Position numbers and translations under genes: made by a program. The notes below the pieces were generated by a model. It did not search any database and was not told the origin of the DNA. It saw only the letters and a program-made list of their open reading frames with translations. 64,000 bases of DNA, taken from contig DDQZ01000103.1 of the NCBI GenBank assembly GCA_002343505.1, forward strand, positions 19,990-83,989. The letters run 5' to 3'. This document shows, piece after piece, positions 44,088 to 53,237 of the stretch (its first letter is position 1; every line of letters starts with the position of its first letter). The stretch comes from Verrucomicrobiaceae bacterium UBA2429 (GTDB lineage: Bacteria; Verrucomicrobiota; Verrucomicrobiia; Verrucomicrobiales; Verrucomicrobiaceae).

Positions 44088-44720
44088 TTATTTGGTGATG
44101 CTGACTGCCACCGACTCCGTGGTTCTGAAGACCACCTCGGCACCGACGTCGTGCCGCGTCATGTCCACATCAGGGCGTGCTTTGAAGGTCTGCCTGCGCC
44201 CGTCGGCAAAGACGATGGTGGCGGTGCGGTTCTTGGCATCAATGGAGTGGACCCGGCCCGTGTATTCGCTGGTGTTCACGATCAGCACGGAGGGCTTCGC
44301 TCCTTTGGGTGCCACGACGACCTTTTGTCTTACTTGCTCGGCACTCGCGGGCATCTCGCTGCCGGGTTTGCGGACAAAGCTCAGGTATTGCTCGGTGAGA
44401 GCAGCGCGCACGCGGTCACCGGGCTCGATCTGGTCAAAGTTCCGCACCTCGGGGCCTGCGCGATAGGTGCTCTTCCTGCCTTGAGGATCGACCATCGTCA
44501 CCTCCCGCGTGGATTTATTGACCTTCACCACCGTGGCAGAGAGCTCGGTGGTTTCGACAAGCAACCCGCCCGGCTCTCCTTTCGTGATGATCGTCTCCTT
44601 GCTCTTGCCATCCGCGAGGAGGCTCGTGGCACATCCCCATCCACCCGCCACCAGCAGACAGCCCAGCCAGCACGAGAGTGCCTGGTGGAAACGAACTGCT
44701 GGCAGAGGTGGCGTGGTCAT
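44088..44720 (-). CDS. Exported protein with two similar small domains, unknown function
   Basis: The protein has 210 residues from ATG 44720. The N-terminus holds a hydrophobic signal (SCWLGCLLVAGGWGCATS); the Cys may be lipidated but the lipobox is not canonical. Two related segments follow: VVKVNKSTREVTMVDPQGRK with TYRAGPEVRNFDQIEPGDRV, and HSIDAKNRTATIVFADGRRQ with TFKARPDVDMTRHDVGAEVV. They look like a duplicated small beta-barrel. A GTG at 44732 could add four residues. It lies between DUF3313 (about 20 bp) and the 802-residue protein (29 bp), in the unit driven from the inverted repeat at 45568. Confidence 0.72.
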   Translation of the reverse strand: MTTPPLPAVRFHQALSCWLGCLLVAGGWGCATSLLADGKSKETIITKGEPGGLLVETTELSATVVKVNKSTREVTMVDPQGRKSTYRAGPEVRNFDQIEPGDRVRAALTEQYLSFVRKPGSEMPASAEQVRQKVVVAPKGAKPSVLIVNTSEYTGRVHSIDAKNRTATIVFADGRRQTFKARPDVDMTRHDVGAEVVFRTTESVAVSITK

Positions 44721-44739
44721 GACAAAGCTCACGGTTGCT

Positions 44740-45495
44740 TTACCAAGGCTTCAAGGTCACGCGGCTCGTGCGCTTGATGGTCTCGTCCGGCTTGGTGTTG
44801 AGGAAGCTGGCAAACTCCGCCGCCCATTCGCTGATGTTTTGCTCAGCACCATGATACCAGGTGTATTTGCCGAGGTTCACCGGAGCCACCTTGTCCGTGC
44901 GGCGGTCCTTGAAGGTGGCGATGATGGAGTTGTCCGCTCCATTACGGGCCCGGCCCTCGATGGCGATGCTGCCGCGCCCGGCCATGGAGAGATAACCTGC
45001 GCCCGGCACGGCAAAACCAGCCGCCGTGGAGGCCGCATTCCAGAAGGCTTTGGAAGGCACCAGCTCCACCAAAGCCAGCTCGATGACCAGCGTGTCCGGC
45101 CCTGGGCTCAAGGCCAGCTTCATCTTGTGGGCTGGATGATTGGCGACAGCAGTCATGAACTCATGACGGAGCCGCGTGGCGATCTTCCGCGTGTCCTGCG
45201 CGAGGTCGTTCTGTCGCATGGGCGTCTGGGCCTGCCACCAGCTCTGCTCGGCCATGTGCTGCGTGTTGACCGGGGCAAAATAGACGGACTTGAACTTTTG
45301 GCTGACCGCCGTGCCTTGATAGGCAGGAGAAACCCACACCTCTTGAAGGAATGCCGCACGAGTGTTCTTCGTGGCAGCGGTTGGCGGATTGAATCCGGAG
45401 TCAGGTGCTTCTTTCGTCTCGAGCAACTTGCAGCTCGTCAGAGCAGCGGAGAAAAGCACGACGGACAAACAAGGAATAAGGCAGGTTGGTTTCAT
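44740..45495 (-). CDS. DUF3313 lipoprotein
   Basis: The protein has 251 residues. The N-terminus MKPTCLIPCLSVVLFSAALT ends in the lipobox LTSC (within SAALTSCKLLET). DUF3313 features are FKSVYFAPVNTQH, ELALVELVPSKAFWNAASTA and SIAIEGRARNGADNSIIATF, followed by the terminal helix with WAAEFASFLNT. It is an outer-membrane-type lipoprotein of unknown role. It is the first gene of the minus-strand unit DUF3313, 44088 gene, 802-residue protein, DUF502, porin. An inverted repeat of the local regulon lies 72 bp upstream (45568-45583). The start was chosen at the signal peptide; the open frame extends 22 codons further. Confidence 0.85.
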   Translation of the reverse strand: MKPTCLIPCLSVVLFSAALTSCKLLETKEAPDSGFNPPTAATKNTRAAFLQEVWVSPAYQGTAVSQKFKSVYFAPVNTQHMAEQSWWQAQTPMRQNDLAQDTRKIATRLRHEFMTAVANHPAHKMKLALSPGPDTLVIELALVELVPSKAFWNAASTAAGFAVPGAGYLSMAGRGSIAIEGRARNGADNSIIATFKDRRTDKVAPVNLGKYTWYHGAEQNISEWAAEFASFLNTKPDETIKRTSRVTLKPW

Positions 45496-45567
45496 GATGT
45501 GGTGGTGATTGAGCCCGTGGGCGCAAGGTGAGTGATTCAGCCTAGCCATCTTTGCCAGCACCTCCCA

Positions 45568-45583
45568 TTGGACCTAAGGCCAA
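45568..45583. promoter_or_regulatory. Regulon inverted repeat, copy 2 (upstream of DUF3313 unit)
   Basis: TTGGACCTAAGGCCAA has 7-bp arms with one mismatch and a two-base centre. It lies 72 bp upstream of the DUF3313 start. It is one of seven related sites; see the finding on the regulon. Confidence 0.75.
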
Positions 45584-45677
45584 CAGGCCGGGCGCTTGAT
45601 GATGCCAGCTGTCATGCAAGACGGCGGGCGGTGCGGATGGAGTGATCTGACAGATGCCTGCGCCTTGCCCGGACAAC

Positions 45678-46451
45678 TCAGAATTTCAGTCCCAGCTCGA
45701 TCTGAATGCCGCTGGTGATGACATCATAGGTGAAGCCGCCATCGGTGTAGTCCACACCAAGGGCACGGTAGCCGAGACCGGCATACATGTGCTTGCTGAT
45801 CTGATACTCCAGACCGGCATAGGCCTGCCAAGTGATGTCGGAGGAAACACCGAAGCCGCCGATGTCGCCCTTGAGCACCAGGGTCAGAGGTTCTGCGAGT
45901 TTGGCACGCGTGAGGAAGCCGACATAAGGATCCACCCAGCCCTTGTCACCGGAGATGTCGCGGTTCAGCACGGGTAGGGGAGAGGTGATGTTCAGGCCGA
46001 GGTCGATGTGGTTGTAACGAGCACCGCCGAGCAGTTCGACGCGGCAGCTTGCACCATCCACCAGCGCATAGCTGACGGCGGCATCGATCATCAACTGGCT
46101 CATCTCCAGCGTGACGTTGTTGATCAGCGGACCGGGCGTGCCCGCAGCACCTGACAGCTCCATGTAAGCCAGGCCGGTGAGCAGCCCCCAACGGCCTTTG
46201 CGGGCTTCGAAATTGGCAGCGGCCACCATGTCCAGATTGGAGACGATGTCGTCAAACGGCACGTCGATGGCGCTGACGGCACCGAAGACACCGACATCAC
46301 CCTCAATGCCAGAAATCCAGCCGGGAAGGCCAAGGCGAAATTCCCAGTCACTGGCAGCAGGGATGGGCTCAAGGGTGGCTGCGGGAGCGGGTGTCCCCGC
46401 GTGGGCTGAAGCTGTCAATGCAATGACGGCCATGAGATGGTGCAGTTTCAT
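45678..46451 (-). CDS. Outer-membrane beta-barrel protein
   Basis: The protein has 257 residues. Signal peptide MKLHHLMAVIALTASAHA is followed by ATLEPIPAASDWEFRLGLPG. Alternating strands run to the C-terminal strand GIQIELGLKF, ending in Phe. Features such as WGLLTGLAYMELSG, CRVELLGGARYNHIDLGLN and YAGLEYQISKHMYAGLGYRA resemble small outer-membrane proteins of the OmpW/OmpA-barrel size. Its exact family is not recognised. A regulon inverted repeat lies 134 bp upstream at 46586-46601. The gene is divergent from the DUF1254 pair, and about 400 bp separate the two starts. Confidence 0.78.
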   Translation of the reverse strand: MKLHHLMAVIALTASAHAGTPAPAATLEPIPAASDWEFRLGLPGWISGIEGDVGVFGAVSAIDVPFDDIVSNLDMVAAANFEARKGRWGLLTGLAYMELSGAAGTPGPLINNVTLEMSQLMIDAAVSYALVDGASCRVELLGGARYNHIDLGLNITSPLPVLNRDISGDKGWVDPYVGFLTRAKLAEPLTLVLKGDIGGFGVSSDITWQAYAGLEYQISKHMYAGLGYRALGVDYTDGGFTYDVITSGIQIELGLKF

Positions 46452-46585
46452 GATGATGTGGGTGGTGATGTTGGTTTCGAGGGTGAGGAAGCGAAGGCTG
46501 ATGTGCCGCGAGCGAATGACGGCTTTCCGACATCCAAAACCCACTGGCAGTACCGCAAAGTCTCATGCCCGCTCAGAAGCCTCTA

Positions 46586-46601
46586 TTGGACTTTGGGCCA
46601 A
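46586..46601. promoter_or_regulatory. Regulon inverted repeat, copy 3 (upstream of beta-barrel gene)
   Basis: TTGGACTTTGGGCCAA lies in the divergent region, 134 bp before the beta-barrel start at 46451 and 252 bp before the DUF1254 start at 46854. It belongs to the set of seven. Confidence 0.72.
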
Positions 46602-46799
46602 CATCACCCGGCCTCAGGCAGAGTAATTTGGAAGCTCGCACCTCCTTGGCTGCATTCTCCCCGGTGAGCTTGTTGCCGACACGCTGATGATGCCCAGACC
46701 AATCTGAGGCTGTCCTCCCAGAAAAAGCCGACTCCAAACATCCCGTCATGCCATTTGGGGAAGGTGAATGCCTGTTTCGGTGCTCCAGCCTGCCGTTTA

Positions 46800-46815
46800 T
46801 TGGACCAAAGGCCAA
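46800..46815. promoter_or_regulatory. Regulon inverted repeat, copy 4 (upstream of DUF1254 pair)
   Basis: TTGGACCAAAGGCCAA has arms matching at six of seven positions. It lies 38 bp before the DUF1254 start on the plus strand. The same distance, 35-38 bp, is seen for copies 6 and 7 on the other strand. Confidence 0.75.
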
Positions 46816-46853
46816 TAGCAGGACGATCACCGAATCATCACCGTGCCCTACTC

Positions 46854-48317
46854 ATGCGCGTACATCCTCTCCTATTCGTCTTCTCCAGTCTTGTTTGCAC
46901 GGCCGGGCAGCTTCAGGCCCAGTCTGCTGCCACACTGGAACATGTGGACACTCGTGTGGGCACAATCGAACTCGAGCTCGGTGTCCCGAATGAAGAAAGC
47001 GCACAGAAGCTCTTCGATAGCATGGATTTCCAGCGTGCCTGCCAGGCTTATCTTTGGGCGCTGCCTACCGTCGGTTTCGAATATGTCCTCCGTGAGCAAA
47101 GAAATGAACTCGGCGCGAAAAACGGGGACGTGGTCATTTACAAGGGGCACCGCGACGTGAGCCGCTTCCTCACGCCGAACGTCACCACGCCTTACATCAT
47201 CGGATTCATGGATCTGGCGGAAGCCGGCCCCATGGCCCTGCAAGTGCCCGCTGGTGCGATTGCTGGGTCGGCCATGGATTTCTGGCAGCGCCCGTTCACC
47301 GACTTCGGCATGACGGGACCGGATCAGGGCAAGGGCGGCCTATATCTTCTGGTCGGGCCGGGGCAGGAGCCGCCGAAGGAATTGCCTGCGGACGCAAAGA
47401 TCGTTCGTTCGCCGACCTTCGGCATCGGGTTCTTCTACCGCGCGCTCGATGCCGACCCGGCGAAGGCCGAGGCGATGGAAAAAGCCATCCGCACCTACCC
47501 TTGGTCACAGCGCGACAATCCGCGCGCGACACAACACATCAAGCCGAGCGCACCGCAGACAGCCACCCTGCCGCGCGGCATGGAGTATTGGGAACAATTG
47601 GCGGCCGTGATCAACCGCGAACCCGTGGATGACCGCGACCGTTTTTTTGTCGCGATGCTCCGGCCGTTGGGCATCGAACGCGGAAAGGCGTTCAAGCCTG
47701 ATGAGCGGCAGCGCCAATTGCTGGCCGAGGGTGCGCAGGTCGGCGAGCTGATGGCCAAGGCCAATTCCTTCGACAAGCGTTTCCCCGGCTCGAAGTATCG
47801 GTCGGATGCGCACTGGGATTACGTCATCATGGCCGATCCAGATCAAGACCTGGCCGACTACAGCCAGCTTGATGAGCGCGGCGCCTACTTCTACGAAGCT
47901 GTGGCCTTGTCGAAGGGAATGGTCACGAAGACACCAGGCGTCGGCCAGGCTTATCTGGGCAGCTACCGCGACAAGAACGGTCACGCCTTTGATGGCGGCA
48001 AATCCTATCGGCTCCGCGTCCCGCCCAATCCGCCAGCCAAGCAGTTCTGGTCGGTGACCGTTTACGACACGGAGACGCGCGGCATCATTCAGAACTCGCA
48101 GAAGATCGCCGACCGTTCTTCCCGTCAGGACCTGGTCGCGAATGCGGATGGATCCGTGGATGTTTACTTCGGGCCGCAGGCACCCAAGGGCTTTGAGAAA
48201 AACTGGATTCCCACCGTGTCGGGGCGTTCGTGGTTCGCCTACTTTCGGCTCTATGCGCCCTTGGAGCCGTATTTCGAACGAAGCTGGCCGCTCCCGGACA
48301 TCGAACTCGTGAAGTGA
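46854..48317 (+). CDS. DUF1254/DUF1214 domain protein (first of tandem pair)
   Basis: The protein has 487 residues. Signal peptide MRVHPLLFVFSSLVCTAGQL is followed by DUF1254 features (AYLWALPTVGFEYVLREQ; TTPYIIGFMDLAEAGPMALQ) and a DUF1214 C-terminal part (YRLRVPPNPPAKQFWSVTVY, DTETRGIIQN, DGSVDVYFGPQAPKGFEKNW, SWFAYFRLYAPLEPYF). These are periplasmic proteins of unknown function found in many Proteobacteria and other phyla. The open frame extends upstream to 46755, through the inverted repeat; the signal peptide sets the ATG at 46854. The second DUF1254 gene follows after 34 bp. Confidence 0.88.
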   Translation: MRVHPLLFVFSSLVCTAGQLQAQSAATLEHVDTRVGTIELELGVPNEESAQKLFDSMDFQRACQAYLWALPTVGFEYVLREQRNELGAKNGDVVIYKGHRDVSRFLTPNVTTPYIIGFMDLAEAGPMALQVPAGAIAGSAMDFWQRPFTDFGMTGPDQGKGGLYLLVGPGQEPPKELPADAKIVRSPTFGIGFFYRALDADPAKAEAMEKAIRTYPWSQRDNPRATQHIKPSAPQTATLPRGMEYWEQLAAVINREPVDDRDRFFVAMLRPLGIERGKAFKPDERQRQLLAEGAQVGELMAKANSFDKRFPGSKYRSDAHWDYVIMADPDQDLADYSQLDERGAYFYEAVALSKGMVTKTPGVGQAYLGSYRDKNGHAFDGGKSYRLRVPPNPPAKQFWSVTVYDTETRGIIQNSQKIADRSSRQDLVANADGSVDVYFGPQAPKGFEKNWIPTVSGRSWFAYFRLYAPLEPYFERSWPLPDIELVK

Positions 48318-48351
48318 GGCCCGCATTATTTCCCTTCAACCCTTGAAGACT

Positions 48352-49659
48352 ATGCTCATCAAATCCATTGCCGCTCTCGCGCTGATGCTGACGGCTATTC
48401 CAGCCGTCCAAGCCGAGGTTCCTGACAAGCAGACCGTGACCGACGCCTACGTCTATTTGTTGGGCCGCGCCATCGCCATCCGGCAGGAGCACACGGACCT
48501 CAAGGAGCCGGGCATCGCCTACAACGTCATCAAATACAACCCGGCCGGGTCGGCGGACTTCGTGAACCCGAACCTCGACGTCGCTTACCTCGAAGCGTGG
48601 ATCGCCGTGGACGACAAAACGCCGGTGCTGCTCGAAGTGCCGGAGGTGAAGGGTCGCTATTACGTCGCGCAGATCCTCGACGAGTGGGGCGAGGTCATCA
48701 CCAACATCAACGAACGCAATTATCCGTCGCATCCGTTCGGTAAGTTCGCCTTCGTCGCGCCCGGCTCTACGGCGGAAGTCCCGGCGGACGCGGTTCGCAT
48801 CGAGTTGCACTCGCGCAAGGCCAAGATGCTCGGGCGCGTGGAACTGAAGACTGATCCCGCCGGTGCGATGGCGCTGCAAAAGCAATTCCAACTCACACCC
48901 CTCGGCAAGCCAGTCATCCAACCCGCCGCCCCGATGGCGAACTTCGGCAACAAGGAACTGATCGGGGTGGAGTTGTTCGACAACGTGGATGCGGTGCTCG
49001 CCAGTGCACTGGATATATCGCCCATCGCGGCGCAGATGCAGGCGAAGGTCCGGGACATCGGCATACAAGCCAAAGATGATCCGCAGCGCAAGGCGCTCGA
49101 CAAATTGATCAAAGACGAAGTGGTCCCGCAGTTCCTCAAATACGCCGTCACGAAGTCCGGTGTATTTAAGAACAACTGGCTCGCAACGCTTGGCACCGGC
49201 AACTACGGCTCCGACTACTGGATGCGCACGTCGGCGAACCTGGTTGGGCTCTGGGCGAACACTAACGACGAAGTGATCTACTTCGTCGCCACTCGTGATG
49301 CTGACGGTCAACCGCTCAACGGCGCGAACGATTATGTCCTCGAGTTTTCCGCCGCGAACCGCCCCGATGCCGTGGTGAACGCCTACTGGTCGGTAATTCT
49401 CGTGGATGTGCCCGATTACCGGGTCGTCAAAAACCCGCTGAACCGATTCAACTTCAACAGCGACTCAGGCCTGAAGAGCGAAGCCGACGGTTCGCTGAAA
49501 ATCCTCTTCGCCGCCAAGCCCCATGCGACCATGCCGGAGTCCAACTGGTTGCCCTCCGCACCCGGCAAAGGTTTTTCGCTCACCATCCGAACCTACGTTC
49601 CCAAAGACCTCGTGAAGCGCGGTGAGTGGTTCCCTCCCGCTCTCAAGCGGCTGAAGTGA
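48352..49659 (+). CDS. DUF1254/DUF1214 domain protein (second of tandem pair)
   Basis: The protein has 435 residues. The signal peptide MLIKSIAALALMLTAIPAVQ is followed by DUF1254 features (QTVTDAYVYLLGRAIAIRQE; NPNLDVAYLEAWIAVDD; YYVAQILDEWGEV) and a DUF1214-like end (DYVLEFSAANRPDAVVNAYW, SLKILFAAKPHATMPESNWL, FSLTIRTYVPKDL). A TTG at 48343 could start three codons earlier, but ATG 48352 begins the signal peptide. It follows the first DUF1254 gene by 34 bp and is the last plus-strand gene before the converging kinase. The two copies are clearly diverged, so the duplication is old. Confidence 0.88.
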   Translation: MLIKSIAALALMLTAIPAVQAEVPDKQTVTDAYVYLLGRAIAIRQEHTDLKEPGIAYNVIKYNPAGSADFVNPNLDVAYLEAWIAVDDKTPVLLEVPEVKGRYYVAQILDEWGEVITNINERNYPSHPFGKFAFVAPGSTAEVPADAVRIELHSRKAKMLGRVELKTDPAGAMALQKQFQLTPLGKPVIQPAAPMANFGNKELIGVELFDNVDAVLASALDISPIAAQMQAKVRDIGIQAKDDPQRKALDKLIKDEVVPQFLKYAVTKSGVFKNNWLATLGTGNYGSDYWMRTSANLVGLWANTNDEVIYFVATRDADGQPLNGANDYVLEFSAANRPDAVVNAYWSVILVDVPDYRVVKNPLNRFNFNSDSGLKSEADGSLKILFAAKPHATMPESNWLPSAPGKGFSLTIRTYVPKDLVKRGEWFPPALKRLK

Positions 49660-49757
49660 GTGGAGTCATCAAGAAGATGCCTCATGGTGCATGTTTGAAT
49701 CGCGATTACGAAATGGGTTGGTGACAAAGCCCATGTCATCCAGCATCGCGCCGCCTG

Positions 49758-49773
49758 TTGGACCTGACGCCAA
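49758..49773. promoter_or_regulatory. Regulon inverted repeat, copy 5 (no gene downstream)
   Basis: TTGGACCTGACGCCAA lies between the converging ends of the second DUF1254 gene and the 1134-residue kinase gene, 38 bp beyond the kinase stop. No start of a convincing gene follows in either direction. It may serve a short RNA, mark a lost gene or be a relic of rearrangement. Confidence 0.6.
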
Positions 49774-49811
49774 CCTTTTGCCTCACGCTGGCCCGGGCAG
49801 CGCACCGATGC

Positions 49812-52800
49812 TCACTCCACCACCGGCAGTTTGATTCGAAAAACAGCGCCTCCTTCGGCGTGATTCTCTCCGCATAACTCACCGCCAAAGCGCTTGATGA
49901 TGCCCTGGCTGATGGCGAGACCGAGGCCCAGCCCGGTAGGCTTGGAGGTGGTGAACGCTTCAAACAACCGCTCCAAGATCTGCGGCGGGATGCCCGGACC
50001 ATTGTCCTGCACGCTGATGAGCACACGATCCGCCTCCAGGGCGGTGCTGAGGGTGATCCGCGGCTGCGCCACCGCCGCGCCCCGCAAGGCATCGAGGGCG
50101 TTGAGCAGCAGATTCATGAGCACCTGCTGCAGTTCCACACGGCCCGCCGGCACGCATGGCAGCGACCCGCCAAGTTGCAGGTCCACTTTCACTTTGCGGG
50201 CCATGATCTCGCTATGCAGGAGGTCGAGCAGTTGCTTCACGGCCTCGTTCACATCCACGGCCTCGTCGGGCACGGCGCCTTCCTTTTTGAACATGGCCCT
50301 CATGCCGTGAATGATGCCCCCGGCGCGTTTCGCATCCGCCGTGATGTCATCCAGGATGGCTTTCATCTCCGCCTTGTCCGGCTTCGGCTCATCCATCATT
50401 GAGGAGCCGACCTGTGAATTGCTGAGCATGGCCGCCAGAGGCTGGTTCAACTCATGCGCGATGGCTCCCGCGAACTCGCCGAGAATGCTGATGCGGGAAA
50501 GACGCGCCACCTCCTGCTCAGCCTGCCTGCGCTGCGAGATGTCCACGATGGCGGCGAGGGTCAGCGACCCCGTCTCCGTCTCAAAGCGGCTCAAACGGAT
50601 CTCCACCGGGAAGAGCGTGCCGTCTTTCCTGCGGCCAAACCTTTCCCGCCCGGTGTTCATGGCTTTCGTTTCAGACGCCGCATGAGGCCAGTCGGGGATC
50701 AGCGTGCACATCTCCCGCCCGGCCAGTTCCTCGCGAGTGTGGCCGAACCATTTTTCCGTCTGCTCATTCACCAAAACGATGCGGCCATCCTCTTTCGCGA
50801 GCACGATGGCATTGGGGGATGATTCCAAGGCCAGCCGGAATTTCTCATCCGCGCGCTGCCTTTCGCGCAGGCGCTCCAATTCCTCGATTTCCTGCCGCCG
50901 CCTGGATCGCAGCCGCCAGCGTGCCCACTGGCTGCCGGAGGCCACGAGCAGGCCCACCAGCAGCAGCCTGAAAGCGCCCGTTTCCCAAACATGCGGCTGC
51001 ATCGTGATGGCCAGCCGTGCTGTGGCAGGCTGCCAGCGCATGTCGGAGTGCGAGGCGCTGACCTCAAATACATGCTCTCCCGGCGGCAGATGGGAATAGC
51101 GGATGGAGCGTGCGCCCAAGTCATGCTGCCACGCATCTTTCTCACCCAGACGATGACGGAAATGAATGTCCTCCGGCTCCGCGAAATGGAAGGCGGTGAA
51201 CTCGATCTCGAGGTCCCGCGTGCCCGGAGGCAAGGTCAGGGCCCCGTCCTGGATGCGCACCAGTCTGCCAGCCACCCACGCCGCTTCGATCACGACCTTC
51301 GGCGGCGGTGTTTCTTCGTTCCACTGCTTTGGATCAATCGAGACGACACCGCGCTCCGTGGCAAAATGCAGCATGCCTGACCGGCTGCGCAAGCCCGCCG
51401 GGGAAAATCCGCCGGAGCATTCGGCTGAAATCAGGCCGTGGGACTCATCCAGCACCATCGGATGCAGCGCGTGAGACATTCCTCCGGCCACCGCTCTCAA
51501 CTCGGCTTTTTTCAGCCGCATCACGCCATGATGGCTGCCCAGCCAGAGATGCCCCAGGTCATCCTCCAGGATCTGCATCACCACATCGCCGGCCAGTCCG
51601 TGACGTTTGTCCACGGAGCGGATGCGGCCGCCTTCCAGCCATGCCAGCCCGCCTCCGGCCGTGCCAATCCAGAGCGTGCCATCCGCATCCAGATGCAGTG
51701 TCGTCAAAAGGTCCGTCGGCAGCCCATGCACGGTGGTCCAGCTCTGCACCTGGTCTCTTTGCCATCGAAAAAGACCTGCGCGAGTCGCCACCCACATGGA
51801 CTCTCCCTCTCCGCGGATCAGGCACCCGATGCCGGATGGAAACACGCCCTTGTCCACCGTCTGCAACCGGCCATCCACCAGCCGTTGCAGCTCCCCGGCA
51901 TCATTGCCCAGCCACAGCAAGCCATCCGGTCCTTCGCAAAGCGATAGCGGGATTTGAGGCAGCGGCTGTTGCTCAAACACCTCCGAACCGGGCGCTTTGC
52001 TCGCGAGGAACTTGTCACCCGCAAGGTGGATCGTGCCATCACGCATCCGCAGCGCCGCGCGAAGCAGACCGCCCACCGCCGGCTGCCCTTCGCGCAGGAA
52101 AGGGCGAAGCTGCCCTGGCGGCCCGTGAAACAAGCCCGCGCCATAAGAAGCCGCCCACAACGTGCCGTCAGGCTCCTCGACGAGGCTGTGCGTCCGCGCC
52201 CGCTGCCTGGGATGCTCCAGGGCGATACTCCTGACCTTGCCGGGCATCAGCCGGCAGAGCCCATCGGCCTCCGTGCCGGCCCAGACGATGCCATCGCGTG
52301 AGACATGCAGCGCACGAATGTCCTTTGCCACACCAGGCATGGCACGCGCGCCGTCGGCACCGAGCAGATGCAGGCCCTCGCTTTGCGTGCCCGCCCAAAT
52401 TTCGCCCGCGGCCCCTTCCGCCAGGCAATACGGATAGCTGTGTGGCGAAGGCTGCATGTGCGCGACCTCGGTCCACTGCCCGTCCTTCCGCCGCATGAGC
52501 TTTTCATTCGCCAAACTGGCCAGCAAGCCGCCGCGACTGTCCACCAGCAGGCGCGAGACATTGAAGCCGAACGGCTCCGGCTGCTTCTCCGCCGTGAAGA
52601 CGGGACCGCTGCGAATCCGCGCCAGCCGCGCCTTGTCCGACACGACCCACAGGCCGTCATCCGGCGTCATCGCCATGCTTGGCACCTTGCCGAGCACATC
52701 TCCGCCCACCGGGCTGAATCCATTCTTCCCCAGATGCTGCAAGCCCAGAATCGTGCCCACCCACAGGCCATCGCCTCCATCTCGCGCCAGGCAAAGCACC

Positions 52801-53216
52801 TCATTGCTCAAAAGACCGTCCGCCGTGGTCCACGTCCTGATCACGCCGTCCTTCAGACGGCTCAAGCCCCCGCCAAACGTGGCGATCCAAAGCCCGCCGC
52901 CGCCATCCTCCAGAAACGCGCGAATGTGCAGCCCTTTCAGGCCCTCGCTGAGGCCAAACGAAACGAATCGCACGCCATCGAATCGCGCCAGTCCGCTGCG
53001 TGTGCCCACCCAGAGGTAGCCGTCCGGCGTCTCCGCGATCGCGTTGACCGTGTTTTGCGGCAGCCCGTCCGCCGTGGTCCACGACTTCACCAGATGCGGC
53101 ACCGGCTCCGCGCCAGAAGCCACCACGGCCGCCCCCAACACCCCGCAAAGGATGCCGCATGCTCGGAAGAGGATGGACGATGAGCGAAACAAGCGCACCA
53201 AACTAGCAATCCGCAT
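49812..53216 (-). CDS. Propeller-sensor histidine kinase (FixL-like core)
   Basis: The protein has about 1134 residues. The signal/anchor near the N-terminus is followed by a periplasmic two-component propeller: HLVKSWTTADGLPQNTVNAI, DGYLWVGTRSGLARFDG and further repeats up to about residue 660. A Y_Y_Y-like domain (EIEFTAFHFAEPEDIHFRHR) follows. A membrane helix lies near 750, then a PAS domain (SSPNAIVLAKEDGRIVLVNE), the HisKA box GAIAHELNQPLAAMLSNSQ and the HATPase motifs VLMNLLLNALDAL, SVQDNGPGIPP and GLGLGLAISQGI. It should sense an extracytoplasmic ligand, perhaps a carbohydrate. GTG 53228 is an alternative start. It is the last gene of the receiver, SYLF, sulfatase, DUF4105 series. Confidence 0.92.
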   Translation of the reverse strand: MRIASLVRLFRSSSILFRACGILCGVLGAAVVASGAEPVPHLVKSWTTADGLPQNTVNAIAETPDGYLWVGTRSGLARFDGVRFVSFGLSEGLKGLHIRAFLEDGGGGLWIATFGGGLSRLKDGVIRTWTTADGLLSNEVLCLARDGGDGLWVGTILGLQHLGKNGFSPVGGDVLGKVPSMAMTPDDGLWVVSDKARLARIRSGPVFTAEKQPEPFGFNVSRLLVDSRGGLLASLANEKLMRRKDGQWTEVAHMQPSPHSYPYCLAEGAAGEIWAGTQSEGLHLLGADGARAMPGVAKDIRALHVSRDGIVWAGTEADGLCRLMPGKVRSIALEHPRQRARTHSLVEEPDGTLWAASYGAGLFHGPPGQLRPFLREGQPAVGGLLRAALRMRDGTIHLAGDKFLASKAPGSEVFEQQPLPQIPLSLCEGPDGLLWLGNDAGELQRLVDGRLQTVDKGVFPSGIGCLIRGEGESMWVATRAGLFRWQRDQVQSWTTVHGLPTDLLTTLHLDADGTLWIGTAGGGLAWLEGGRIRSVDKRHGLAGDVVMQILEDDLGHLWLGSHHGVMRLKKAELRAVAGGMSHALHPMVLDESHGLISAECSGGFSPAGLRSRSGMLHFATERGVVSIDPKQWNEETPPPKVVIEAAWVAGRLVRIQDGALTLPPGTRDLEIEFTAFHFAEPEDIHFRHRLGEKDAWQHDLGARSIRYSHLPPGEHVFEVSASHSDMRWQPATARLAITMQPHVWETGAFRLLLVGLLVASGSQWARWRLRSRRRQEIEELERLRERQRADEKFRLALESSPNAIVLAKEDGRIVLVNEQTEKWFGHTREELAGREMCTLIPDWPHAASETKAMNTGRERFGRRKDGTLFPVEIRLSRFETETGSLTLAAIVDISQRRQAEQEVARLSRISILGEFAGAIAHELNQPLAAMLSNSQVGSSMMDEPKPDKAEMKAILDDITADAKRAGGIIHGMRAMFKKEGAVPDEAVDVNEAVKQLLDLLHSEIMARKVKVDLQLGGSLPCVPAGRVELQQVLMNLLLNALDALRGAAVAQPRITLSTALEADRVLISVQDNGPGIPPQILERLFEAFTTSKPTGLGLGLAISQGIIKRFGGELCGENHAEGGAVFRIKLPVVE

Positions 53217-53237
53217 CCAGGATGCCACAGCGCGTGT

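Noticed and set aside
49669..49746. A 25-codon minus-strand frame next to orphan operator copy 5
   Set aside because: The start is only 11 bp from the operator, there is no ribosome-binding site and no recognisable sequence.
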